A DNA stretch of 14,066 nucleotides. It comes from Gammaproteobacteria bacterium (GTDB lineage Bacteria > Pseudomonadota > Gammaproteobacteria > Chromatiales > Chromatiaceae). The position numbers were made by a program, and so were the translations under genes. Shown in pieces: positions 1 through 7,100 of the stretch (its first letter is position 1; each line of letters opens with the position of its first letter). Under the pieces are notes generated by a model that worked only from the letters and a program-made list of their open reading frames with translations, was not told the origin of the DNA and ran no database searches. The DNA lies in NCBI GenBank assembly GCA_019136395.1, contig JAGVUH010000211.1:1-14066 (forward strand). The letters run 5' to 3'.

Positions 1-50
1 CCCGAGGGCATGTCCAGCTCAGGATAGGGCGGGTCGTAGGGGTCTGACAT
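1..50 (-). CDS. dnaB: Probable start of replicative DNA helicase DnaB (partial)
   Basis: Reading the minus strand from an ATG at 50 gives MSDPYDPPYPELDMPSG, open to the window edge. dnaB commonly follows rplI on the same strand in gammaproteobacteria, and DnaB proteins often begin with a short proline- and acid-rich stretch before the conserved N-terminal helical domain. Only 16 codons are visible, none of them in a diagnostic domain, so the identity rests mainly on gene order. The Shine-Dalgarno sequence is weak (a GAG about 8 bases upstream). DnaB unwinds DNA at the replication fork. Confidence 0.5.
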   Translation of the reverse strand, partial: MSDPYDPPYPELDMPS

Positions 51-140
51 GCGGTGCTCGAGCGTTGGCGAGGCGGGACCCTCTGTCACCGGTGCCGTCG
101 GTTACCTTCCATGGTAGGCATCAGGATAAAGTGGGGGAGA

Positions 141-171
141 CCGGCCCCGGGTCAGGGAAGCCCGGGGCCGG
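141..171 (-). terminator. Perfect 11-bp GC-only hairpin between rplI and dnaB
   Basis: CCGGCCCCGGG at 141-151 is matched exactly by CCCGGGGCCGG at 161-171 around a 9-base loop. Read on the minus strand it lies about 90 bases past the rplI stop and about 90 bases before the putative dnaB start. The following bases (TCTCCCCCACTTTATCC) are pyrimidine-rich but are not a clean U-run. It could be an attenuating terminator separating dnaB from the ribosomal operon, or an RNA-stabilising or processing stem. The structure is certain; the function is inferred. Apart from this hairpin I see nothing else in 51-261. Confidence 0.5.
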
Positions 172-261
172 GTGGCGGACTTAGAAAGCGTCCATCTTAT
201 GCATCCCGATTCGCGCCCGAGGGGGCTTTCTCTATTCGGGAAGTAATTGATAGAGAGTTTC

Positions 262-687
262 TTAGCTCGCGGGAACGATTTCGACCTTGAGGGTGGCGTT
301 GATCTCGGGATGGAGATGCACGCCGATCTCGTAGTGGCCGGTGGCGCGGAAGGGGCCGGTCGGCAGGCGCAGTTCCTGCTTGGACAGCTTGATGCCCATG
401 GCGGCGCCGACGGAGCCGAACAGGCGGCCCTCGTCGCCGGCCTTGCGGGCGACAGTCACGGAGCGGCCGTCGAGGCTCTCCCGACGCTCGTCGGCGATGG
501 CGTAGGCCTCGGCGGCCTGCTGCTCCAGCTCGGCGCGGCGCTCCTCGAAGCGCTTGAGATTGTCAGCCGTCGCCGGCACGGCATAGCCTTTCGGGATCAG
601 GTAGTTGCGTCCGTAGCCGGCGCGAATGTCGACCTTTTCCCCCAGATTGCCCAGATTGGCGACCTTTTTCAGCAGGATGACTTCCAC
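262..687 (-). CDS. rplI: 50S ribosomal protein L9
   Basis: L9 binds 23S rRNA at the base of the L1 stalk and helps maintain frame fidelity. The 141 residues begin MEVILLKKVANLGNLGEKV, the canonical L9 start, followed by the GYGRNYLIPKGYAVPAT motif, a long connecting helix (about residues 42-75) and the C-terminal domain with GDEGRLFGSVG. The start codon is GTG at 687, preceded by a GGGGG Shine-Dalgarno about 8 bases away. E. coli L9 has 149 residues. The shortfall lies right after LFGSVG, where about eight residues (the TRDIADAV helix segment in E. coli) are absent before the AAGVEV/AAMGIKL strand. It is the distal ribosomal gene of the operon, 106 bases after the DUF2232 gene. Confidence 0.96.
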   Translation of the reverse strand: MEVILLKKVANLGNLGEKVDIRAGYGRNYLIPKGYAVPATADNLKRFEERRAELEQQAAEAYAIADERRESLDGRSVTVARKAGDEGRLFGSVGAAMGIKLSKQELRLPTGPFRATGHYEIGVHLHPEINATLKVEIVPAS

Positions 688-757
688 TTGGGTACCCCCA
701 GTTCGAATGTTCAGTTGTCGCGGACCACGCTAGCGATAAGCTGGGCCCACAATGCCT

Positions 758-783
758 GGCGAGGCCGCCCCAGGGCGGTCGCC
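758..783 (-). other. Intercistronic stem-loop between the DUF2232 gene and rplI
   Basis: GGCGA at 758-762 pairs with TCGCC at 779-783, and CCGCC at 765-769 pairs with GGCGG at 774-778. A two-base GG bulge sits on one side. There is no T-run on the minus strand, so it is unlikely to be an efficient intrinsic terminator. An RNA stability or processing element between the membrane-protein cistron and the much more highly expressed rplI would fit, but that is inference. Confidence 0.35.
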
Positions 784-793
784 GTCAGTTAAG

Positions 794-1699
794 TTAATCA
801 GCCTGGCGTGGACGGACCCGGGCGCGCACATTCACCCAGATATCGGCCAGACCCAGACCGGCGGTCAGGACCTGGGCATGGGGCATGGCCAGCAAATACA
901 GGGCGTAGACGCCAACGAGCCACCCCCGGCTGGCGCGCAGCGCCTTGACCAGCCAGTGGATCAGGGCCAGCCCCTGGAGCAGGAGCATAGGTGTAACCAG
1001 GATCAGCATGTCCGCCGCCCACTGGTTGCCCTGATCCACCAGCAGCCAGGCCAGCAGGGCCATGCCCAGCACCCCGACGCCCTGGCTCAGCCGCAGGTCG
1101 CGAAACTCGCTACCAAAACCGCCCGGGTTGTAGAGTAACGCCTGCCACCAGCGACCGAGAAACAGCGCCAGCAGGGCCTGAAAGTAGAAGGCCGCGGCGA
1201 AGGCCCCGGTCATCCAGCGCGCCACCTCGGCGATCAGGACCTGGCTGCCCGCCTCCGTGGTCAACCCACCCTCGATCAGGCCCTGCCGGATCGGCTCCAT
1301 CAGTTCGGTCCAATACAGGGTGGGATCACCTACGCCGATCCGCAGACCGACCACGATCAGCAGGCCCATGAGGCTGGCCAGGCTCACCGCCAGGGGCTGG
1401 GACCGGGTATTACGCAACACCAGGGCTAAGGCCCAGACGGGGAGCCAGAGCGCCAGGGCGAAGCCGAGGGCCGGCGCCGGGCTGCCCAGGGCGGCGAAGG
1501 CGAAGAGGCCACTGGCCAGACCCGCGAAGGCACCGACGATCAGTCCCTCAACCGGACCCAGGCGCAGGGTCACCAGGGCCACGGTTGCCGAGCTCAGCAT
1601 CCCCGCCAGGGGGAAGAGCAGCGACAGCACCGCGAAGACCGCGGCGACCAGCGCGGCCTGGGAGCGGCCGCGCATGATGAAGGTGGCAAGTCCTAGCAT
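794..1699 (-). CDS. DUF2232 (YybS-like) integral membrane protein of the rpsR-rplI operon
   Basis: A 301-residue, strongly hydrophobic protein with about eight predicted membrane segments (roughly residues 14-34, 36-60, 62-95, 103-122, 164-182, 206-222, 228-249 and 258-282). It starts MLGLATFIMRGRSQAALV, and residues 183-204 carry the WWQALLYNPGGFGSEFRDLR block that I recognise from the membrane protein encoded between rpsR and rplI in pseudomonads and Chromatiales. The family is annotated DUF2232. Its biochemical role is unknown to me; it may be a transporter-like or envelope protein. I kept the ATG at 1699 rather than the ATG eight codons downstream because homologues share the residues before MRGR. 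Its position inside a ribosomal protein operon implies growth-rate-linked expression. Confidence 0.85.
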   Translation of the reverse strand: MLGLATFIMRGRSQAALVAAVFAVLSLLFPLAGMLSSATVALVTLRLGPVEGLIVGAFAGLASGLFAFAALGSPAPALGFALALWLPVWALALVLRNTRSQPLAVSLASLMGLLIVVGLRIGVGDPTLYWTELMEPIRQGLIEGGLTTEAGSQVLIAEVARWMTGAFAAAFYFQALLALFLGRWWQALLYNPGGFGSEFRDLRLSQGVGVLGMALLAWLLVDQGNQWAADMLILVTPMLLLQGLALIHWLVKALRASRGWLVGVYALYLLAMPHAQVLTAGLGLADIWVNVRARVRPRQAD

Positions 1700-1785
1700 C
1701 GGATTAGGCGTCGCCTCGGATCAGGCGTCCCGACTGGCCGTTGGCCACGGTGGTGCGGCCAGGGCTCAGGCCGGTCGAGGCTGGA

Positions 1786-2010
1786 TCAATGGCCGTCGGA
1801 GTAGGGCAGCAGGGCCAGGTAACGGGCCCGCTTCACCGCCAGGGCCAGTTGGCGCTGGTACTTGGCGGAGGTCCCGGTGATGCGGCTGGGCACGATCTTG
1901 CCGGACTCGCTCACATAGGCCTTAAGCAAGTTGAGATCCTTGTAGTCGATCTCGTTGATGCCTTCGGCGGTGAAGCGGCAGTAGCGCTTACGGCGGAAAA
2001 ACTTTGACAT
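1786..2010 (-). CDS. rpsR: 30S ribosomal protein S18
   Basis: S18 binds 16S rRNA in the platform of the small subunit as a heterodimer with S6. The 74 residues, starting [17 protein letters not shown], match the full family length and include [44 protein letters not shown] and the LLPY C-terminal motif. It starts 9 bases after the rpsF stop codon. Its Shine-Dalgarno AGAGG overlaps that stop (TAAGAGG), which suggests translational coupling of S6 and S18, the pair that assembles together. There is no priB between rpsF and rpsR, unlike E. coli. Confidence 0.98.
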   Translation of the reverse strand: MSKFFRRKRYCRFTAEGINEIDYKDLNLLKAYVSESGKIVPSRITGTSAKYQRQLALAVKRARYLALLPYSDGH

Positions 2011-2019
2011 GGCAACCTC

Positions 2020-2442
2020 TTATTCCAGCTCGTCGTCTTCGTCGTCGGACTCTTCGACCCGCTCCACGCGCTCGGCGCGGTCACGGCGGCGGCGTTCGCC
2101 CCCGGACTCTTCCGCGCCCTCTTCCTCGGACTTGGCCAGGGGCGAGGGTTCGGTGACGGCGGCATCGCGGACCAGGATGAGGTTGCGCAGCACCGCGTCG
2201 TTGAAGCGGAAGGCGCTTTCGAGTTCCTCGCGGGTGGCCTGGTCGCACTCGACGTTCATCAGGATGTAGTGCGCCTTGTGGATCTTGTTGATCGGGTAGG
2301 CCAGTTGCCGGCGCCCCCAATCCTCCAGGCGGTGGATCTTACCGCCGGACTTTTCGATACTGGCGCGGTAGCGCTCGACCATGGCCGGCACCTGCTCGCT
2401 CTGGCTGGGGTGCACCATGAACACGATTTCGTAGTGACGCAT
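2020..2442 (-). CDS. rpsF: 30S ribosomal protein S6 with extended charged tail
   Basis: S6 is the S18 partner in the small-subunit platform. The ferredoxin-like S6 fold covers roughly residues 1-97: [18 protein letters not shown], then [25 protein letters not shown], and [16 protein letters not shown]. Residues 98-140 form an unstructured tail that alternates acidic and arginine clusters and ends in a strongly acidic run ([11 protein letters not shown]). E. coli S6 also has a short glutamate tail, which is extended post-translationally by RimK; here the gene itself encodes a long one. Translation starts at ATG 2442 with a strong AAGGAG six bases upstream. It is the first gene of the operon. 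Confidence 0.97.
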   Translation of the reverse strand: MRHYEIVFMVHPSQSEQVPAMVERYRASIEKSGGKIHRLEDWGRRQLAYPINKIHKAHYILMNVECDQATREELESAFRFNDAVLRNLILVRDAAVTEPSPLAKSEEEGAEESGGERRRRDRAERVERVEESDDEDDELE

Positions 2443-2465
2443 AAGGTCTCCTTACGGGTTGAACA

Positions 2466-2487
2466 GCCCCCCGCTGGGCGGTGAGGC
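2466..2487 (-). promoter_or_regulatory. Leader stem-loop of rpsF mRNA, candidate S6:S18 autoregulatory element
   Basis: On the mRNA (minus) strand GCCTC pairs with GGGGC (one U-G wobble), then an unpaired A, then CCGC pairs with GCGG around a CCA loop. It sits 24 bases before the rpsF start, just upstream of the Shine-Dalgarno. Bacterial rpsF leaders are known to carry a structure bound by the S6:S18 complex in which a CCG triplet is important. This stem carries an ACCG next to the bulge. The stem is seen in the sequence; the regulatory role is inferred from position and the known family, and the match to the consensus was not computed. Confidence 0.35.
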
Positions 2488-2494
2488 AAGGAGT

Positions 2495-2516
2495 ATCCTC
2501 CCGACGCCGGGAGGAT
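2495..2516 (-). promoter_or_regulatory. Perfect 9-bp hairpin at the 5' end of the rpsF leader
   Basis: ATCCTCCCG at 2495-2503 is matched exactly by CGGGAGGAT at 2508-2516 around a 4-base loop (GCGT in the mRNA). With the promoter at 2522-2549, transcription would begin at about 2515, so this stem would form at the extreme 5' end of the transcript. Such a 5' stem could protect the mRNA or be part of a leader control element. It also lies in the region upstream of the divergent radA gene, so a DNA-level operator role is possible. Confidence 0.4.
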
Positions 2517-2521
2517 CGGGC

Positions 2522-2549
2522 ATTATACGGATTACCCTTGGGAGATCAA
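2522..2549 (-). promoter_or_regulatory. Sigma-70-type promoter for the rpsF operon
   Basis: On the minus strand a perfect -10 hexamer TATAAT occupies 2527-2522. A -35-like TTGATC at 2549-2544 matches four of the six consensus bases and is separated by a 16-base spacer. This places the start of transcription about 75 bases before the rpsF ATG, leaving room for the two leader stem-loops. It is the best promoter match I found in the window and fits a strongly expressed ribosomal protein operon. Confidence 0.7.
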
Positions 2550-2607
2550 AAGCCGTTCTGGTCGAATTTCCCGCGTACTGCTCATCCACCCTTAAAGAGG
2601 TCCACCC

Positions 2608-4052
2608 TTGCCCAAAGCCCCCGCCAAGAGCCGTCTGACCTATGTCTGCAACGCCTGTGGCGCCAGCCTGAACAAATGGGCCGGGCGCTGCCCGGACTGC
2701 GGCGCCTGGAATTCGATCGAGGAGATCGCCGAGTTGCCGGCGCCGGCCCGGGGGCGTCAGGGTTATGCCGGCGGGTGGCTGGGTCGGTGGTACTGATCGG
2801 TGGCGACCCGGGCATCGGCAAGTCCACCCTGTTGCTCCAGGCCTGTGCCGCCCTGCGGATGAGCACCGGCCAGGGGGGGAACGCCGACCAAGGGGAAAGG
2901 GAGCCAGGTGCCCTAGACCAGGGCAAGGGCAGCCGAGGGGCAAGGGACCATGGAGAATACGGAGAACACCTAGAACACGGAGAACATGGAGAAGCAGTCG
3001 CAAGGCATGCCGGCCCCAGGGCGGCGGAGGGGGCAGACCCGGACCGCGCCGTCCTCTACGTCACCGGCGAGGAATCGCCCCAGCAGGTCAGCCTGCGCGC
3101 CCGCCGCCTGGGACTGAGCGGCGCCGGCATCCGCCTGCTGGCGGAGACCGGGGTCGAGCGCATCCTCGCCGCCGCCGACAGTGAACAGCCTCGGGTGCTG
3201 GTGGTGGATTCCATCCAGACCCTCAGTACCGACCTGCTGCCCTCCGCCCCGGGTTCCGTTTCCCAGGTGCGGGAGACGGCGGCGCAACTGGTGCGCTGGG
3301 CCAAGCAGACCGGCACCTGCGTCTTTCTCATCGGCCATGTCACCAAGGAGGGCGCCCTGGCCGGCCCGCGGGTGCTGGAGCACATGGTCGACACGGTGCT
3401 CTATTTCGAGGGCGAGCCCGGCAGCCCCTATCGCCTAGTGCGGGCGGTCAAGAACCGCTTCGGCGCCGTCAACGAACTGGGCGTCTTCGCTATGACCGAT
3501 CGCGGCCTCAAGGAGGTGCGCAACCCCTCCGCCATCTTCCTGTCCCGCCACGACCAGCCGGTCTCCGGCAGCCTGATCGTGGTCACCCGTGAGGGCACCC
3601 GGCCCCTGATGATCGAGGTTCAGGCCTTGGTGGACGAGAGCCCCCTGGCCAATCCCCGCCGTGTCGCCCTCGGGCTGGAGCAGAACCGCCTGTCCATGCT
3701 GCTGGCGGTGCTGCATCGCCACGGCGGGGTGGCCATGTTCGACCGTGACGTCTTCGTCAACGTGGTGGGCGGGGTGCGCATCACCGAGACCGCCGCCGAC
3801 CTGGCGGTGCTGCTGGCGGTCCTCTCCAGTTACCGCGACCGGCCCCTGGATCTGGAACTGGCGGTGTTCGGCGAGGTGGGCCTGAGCGGCGAGATCCGCC
3901 CGGTACCCAATGGCCCGGACCGGCTGCGCGAGGCGGTCAAGCATGGCATCAAGCGCATCATCGCCCCCAAGGGCAATGTCCCCAAGGGCGGCGTCCCGGG
4001 CCTGGAGATCCTGGAGGTGCGGCATCTGCGGGAGGCGATCGACGGCGTCTAG
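2608..4052 (+). pseudogene. radA: DNA repair protein RadA/Sms, frameshifted with internal deletion
   Basis: RadA is a RecA-like, DnaB-like ATPase that promotes branch migration in recombination. The start is TTG at 2608 with AGAGG eight bases upstream. The first 55 codons encode the N-terminal C4 zinc finger (C14, C17, C28, C31; CNACG...CPDCGAWN) and end at QGYAG. That frame then runs into TGA at 2794. The rest is read in the third frame from about 2769: VAGSVVLIGGDPGIGKST (Walker A at 2799-2828), LYVTGEES, the LVVDSIQ Walker B, the RadA-specific KNRFG motif (3450-3464) and the complete Lon-like C-terminal domain to the TAG at 4050. Compared with E. coli RadA, about 34 residues between the finger and Walker A (the ...ELDRVLGGG block) are missing, a loss of 3n+1 bases near 100. 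A further insert of about 65 codons with tandem 9-mers separates Walker A from YVTGEES. The gene is probably inactive, unless the junction is an assembly error. Confidence 0.85.
2952..2996 (+). repeat. Five tandem 9-bp units inside radA
   Basis: Five consecutive units of consensus GGAGAACAC lie in codon register with the radA ATPase frame, encoding the triads GEY, GEH, LEH, GEH and GEA. They sit in an insert of about 65 codons (roughly 2860-3050) that also holds purine-rich AAGGGNA-type runs and a seven-G homopolymer at about 2873-2879. Normal RadA proteins have about ten residues between the Walker A helix and LYVTGEES. The 9-bp period keeps the frame regardless of copy number. Confidence 0.85.
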
Positions 4053-4163
4053 CCCATCGCGTACCTAGCGCCAGTCCGTCCTCACCGCAGGGTAACCAGG
4101 GCGTCTATACTGCGGCATCGCCAAGGATTAACTTGTTATTTCGTTATTGCCCTCAGTAACCTA

Positions 4164-7100
4164 ATGCTTATCCTGCATGCTTTCTGGTCTCCGGAAGCCA
4201 CGGTGGAGTTTATCCAATACGGGGACTTCCACCTCTGGGCCGAGACCCTGACGGACGCAAGGCAAGGGCGGACCCAGGACAAGATCCCCCACCATCCCTT
4301 TCAGCTCCCCGCCAAGGACTGGCCCGCCTTCTGGGGCAGCCTCGGCTTCAAAGAGGACCCCGGGGTGCTGGCCCTGGAGACCCAGAGCCTGCTGCTGCCC
4401 AGCACGGCCGAGGCACCCCTGCCATCGCCGGCCCTGGCACGCTACTGGCAAGCGGATCTCAACCTCGCCGAGGCGCGGCCGCGCCCCTGGCGCCTGGACT
4501 GCCTGCGGCTTGATCGCCCCATCCGGCAACTGAGCGATATCCATTTCCTGGCCTTTCAGCAGGGCGGGGCGGTGCAGCCCGCGGGTGATTTCCTGTTCTG
4601 GTATTGGTTCACCCAGGAGATCAAACGGCTGCTGGTGCGTGACCAGTATCTCCCCGCCCTGGTGGTGCGGCAGCCGCCCCGGCCCAAGGGGGCGCGCAAG
4701 GACCCGCCCCTGGAGATCCTCGGTGGCTGGGAATGGGCCGGGGAGGCCTACGAACAGCTCATTGCCCGGGCGGTGGAGCGCCTGCCACCCGCCGCGGTCC
4801 GCCCGCCCCTGGATGACGCCAAGGGGCCAGCGAATGGCGGCGATTGGCCAGTGGGCTGGCCAGACGCGGAGAGTCACCTGCGCCACTGCGCGGAGGTCCT
4901 GCTCGACCAGATCCCACGCCAGTTGGCCTGGCCAGCGGTCTTCACCAAAAAGGTCACGGGCAGCCTCCTGGCGGCCGCCATCGCCCCGCGTCCAACCAAC
5001 GCGCCCTGGATCGGCGTGGACCAGGTCCGCCACTGGCGCCAATGGCGCGGGCACCTGCGTGGCGCCGAAGGGGAGGTCGCCTTCACCCTGGGCTTTCAGC
5101 TCGAAGAGCCGCCGTTTGATGAACCTGCTGGGGTCGGCGCCGCCCCCGATGTCCCTGCCAGCCCCGCCATGGTCGCCGAGGCAGCCGGAATCGCTGGCGT
5201 TGCCGGAGCCACCGAGTTTACTCGGGTTCCCGGAGCCGGCGGCGCACCCGGGTCCGCCATGACTTTCAGAACCACTGGCGCTGCTGGGGACGCAAGTGCT
5301 GCCGGAGCCGTCGGTGCTGCCGTCTTGACCGATATCGCCGCGGACCCGGGAGACGGCTGGACCCTTCATTTCGTCGCCGTCCCCCGGGACGACCCCTCCC
5401 GCCGCCTGCCCCTGGCCGACTACTGGGCGGCGGGTCCGGCGGAACGGCAGGACTGGCGCCGCCACCTGGGCCAGGACTTTGAGACCCACCTGCTGCTCAA
5501 CCTGGGCCTCGCCGCCCGCATGGTCCCCAAGCTCTGGCAGGGCCTTGCCACCGCCGCGCCCCAGGGGTTGAGCCTGAGCCTCGATGAGGCCTTTGCCTTC
5601 CTCAAGGAATGGGCCTGGATTCTGGAGGACGCCGGTTACAAGATCATCATCCCCGCCTGGTGGACGCCCCAGGGCCGCCGGCGGGTCAAGATCCGCCTGC
5701 GCACCGCCCCCAGCCAGGCCAAACCCAGCGCGGTGGCCTCCGGCGAGGGCGGACTCAAGCTGAAGAACCTGGTCCAGTATCGCTATGAACTGGCCATCGG
5801 CGACGAGGTGGTGAGTCCCGAGGAATGGCGGCAACTGGTGGAGTCCAAGGCCCCCCTGGTGCGCTTCCGCGGCCAATGGGTGGAACTGGACCGCGATAAG
5901 ATGCGGGAGATGCTCGCCTTCTGGCAACGCTACGGCCAGGAGACGCCGACCATGAGCGTCCAGGACCTGCTCCAGCGCACCGCCCTCGACGAGGACTTCG
6001 AGGTCGATCGCGACGACGCCCTGGCCGGGATGCTCAGGCGTCTGCGCGGCGGCGGCCACCTGGAGAGCGTCGCCGATCCACCGGGGCTGCGTGCCCAGCT
6101 CCGCGACTACCAGAGGCGCGGCGTTGCCTGGCTGTGCTTCCTGGAACAGTGCGGCCTGGGCGCCTGCCTGGCGGATGACATGGGCCTGGGCAAGACCCTC
6201 CAGGCCATCGCCCGCCTGGTTCAGGAGCGGGCGGAAGGGGAGGGGCCAGGGGATTACCTGACGGTGGAGTCGGAAGAGCGCCGGGAAGGGGATGCGCAAA
6301 CCGAAATTCCGGCCGGGGACGCGATGGAGTCCTTGGCCCCGGCCAGGAGCCAGGCCGGCTCGGCGCAGGGGGAGATTCGGGTGCAAGATGCTGCCGGTCC
6401 CCTGGCGCCGACCCTGCTCATCGCCCCCACCTCCGTCATCGGCAACTGGCACAAGGAGGTGCAGAAGTTCGCCCCCCAGTTGCCGGTGCTCATCCACCAT
6501 GGCCACACCCGCAGCCAGGACAAGGCCGACTTCCTGGCCCAGACCGCCGGCCAGGCCTTGGTCATCACCTCTTACGCCCTAGCGCGGCGCGATCAGGCCC
6601 TGTTCACCGCCCGCGACTGGCACCGCGTCATCCTCGACGAGGCCCAGAATATCAAGAACCCGCTGGCGGCCCAGACCAAGGCCATCCTCAAGCTGCGCGC
6701 CCCCCATCGCCTGGCCCTCACCGGCACCCCGGTCGAAAATCGCCTTATCGACCTCTGGTCCATCTTCAACTTCCTCAACCCCGGCTACCTGGACACCCAG
6801 GCGCGCTTCCGCAAGGGTTACGAGATCCCGGTGCAGCGCGACCGCGACCCGGTCAAGACCGCCACCCTCAAGCGGCTGGTGGAGCCCTTCATCCTGCGCC
6901 GCCTGAAGAGCGACAAGGCCATCATCCAGGACCTGCCGGACAAGCTGGAGGCCCTGCAGTACTGCAACCTCAGCAAGGAACAGGCCGCCCTTTACGAATC
7001 GGTGGTGCGCGACGTGGAGCGCCAACTGGAGGACAAGGAGGGCATCGCCCGCCAGGGCCTGATGCTCTCCACCCTCATGAAACTCAAGCAGATCTGCAAC

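Noticed and set aside
247..792. 181-codon plus-strand open frame over rplI
   Set aside because: Antisense to the clearly recognisable L9 gene.
2481..2768. Open frame upstream of the radA ATPase portion as a genuine alternative N-terminus
   Set aside because: This part is the out-of-frame reading of the real zinc-finger codons, it starts inside the rpsF leader and has no ribosome binding site.
2761..2796. Programmed -1 ribosomal frameshift joining the two radA frames
   Set aside because: No slippery heptamer is visible, and even a shift would leave about 34 conserved residues missing.
2952..2996. CRISPR-like array
   Set aside because: Units are contiguous 9-mers without spacers.
2860..3050. 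Insertion sequence or transposon remnant in radA
   Set aside because: No terminal inverted repeats, target duplication or transposase fragment can be seen; the insert is simple low-complexity sequence.
4106..4111. TATACT as the -10 element of a promoter for the SNF2 gene
   Set aside because: No acceptable -35 hexamer at 16-18 bases upstream; kept only as a remark in the gene entry.
4161..6506. Very long open frame (781 codons) on the minus strand opposite the SNF2 helicase gene
   Set aside because: It is antisense to a gene with all helicase motifs; its composition (Gly, Gln, Leu, His-rich, no recognisable domain) is typical of a shadow frame in GC-rich DNA.
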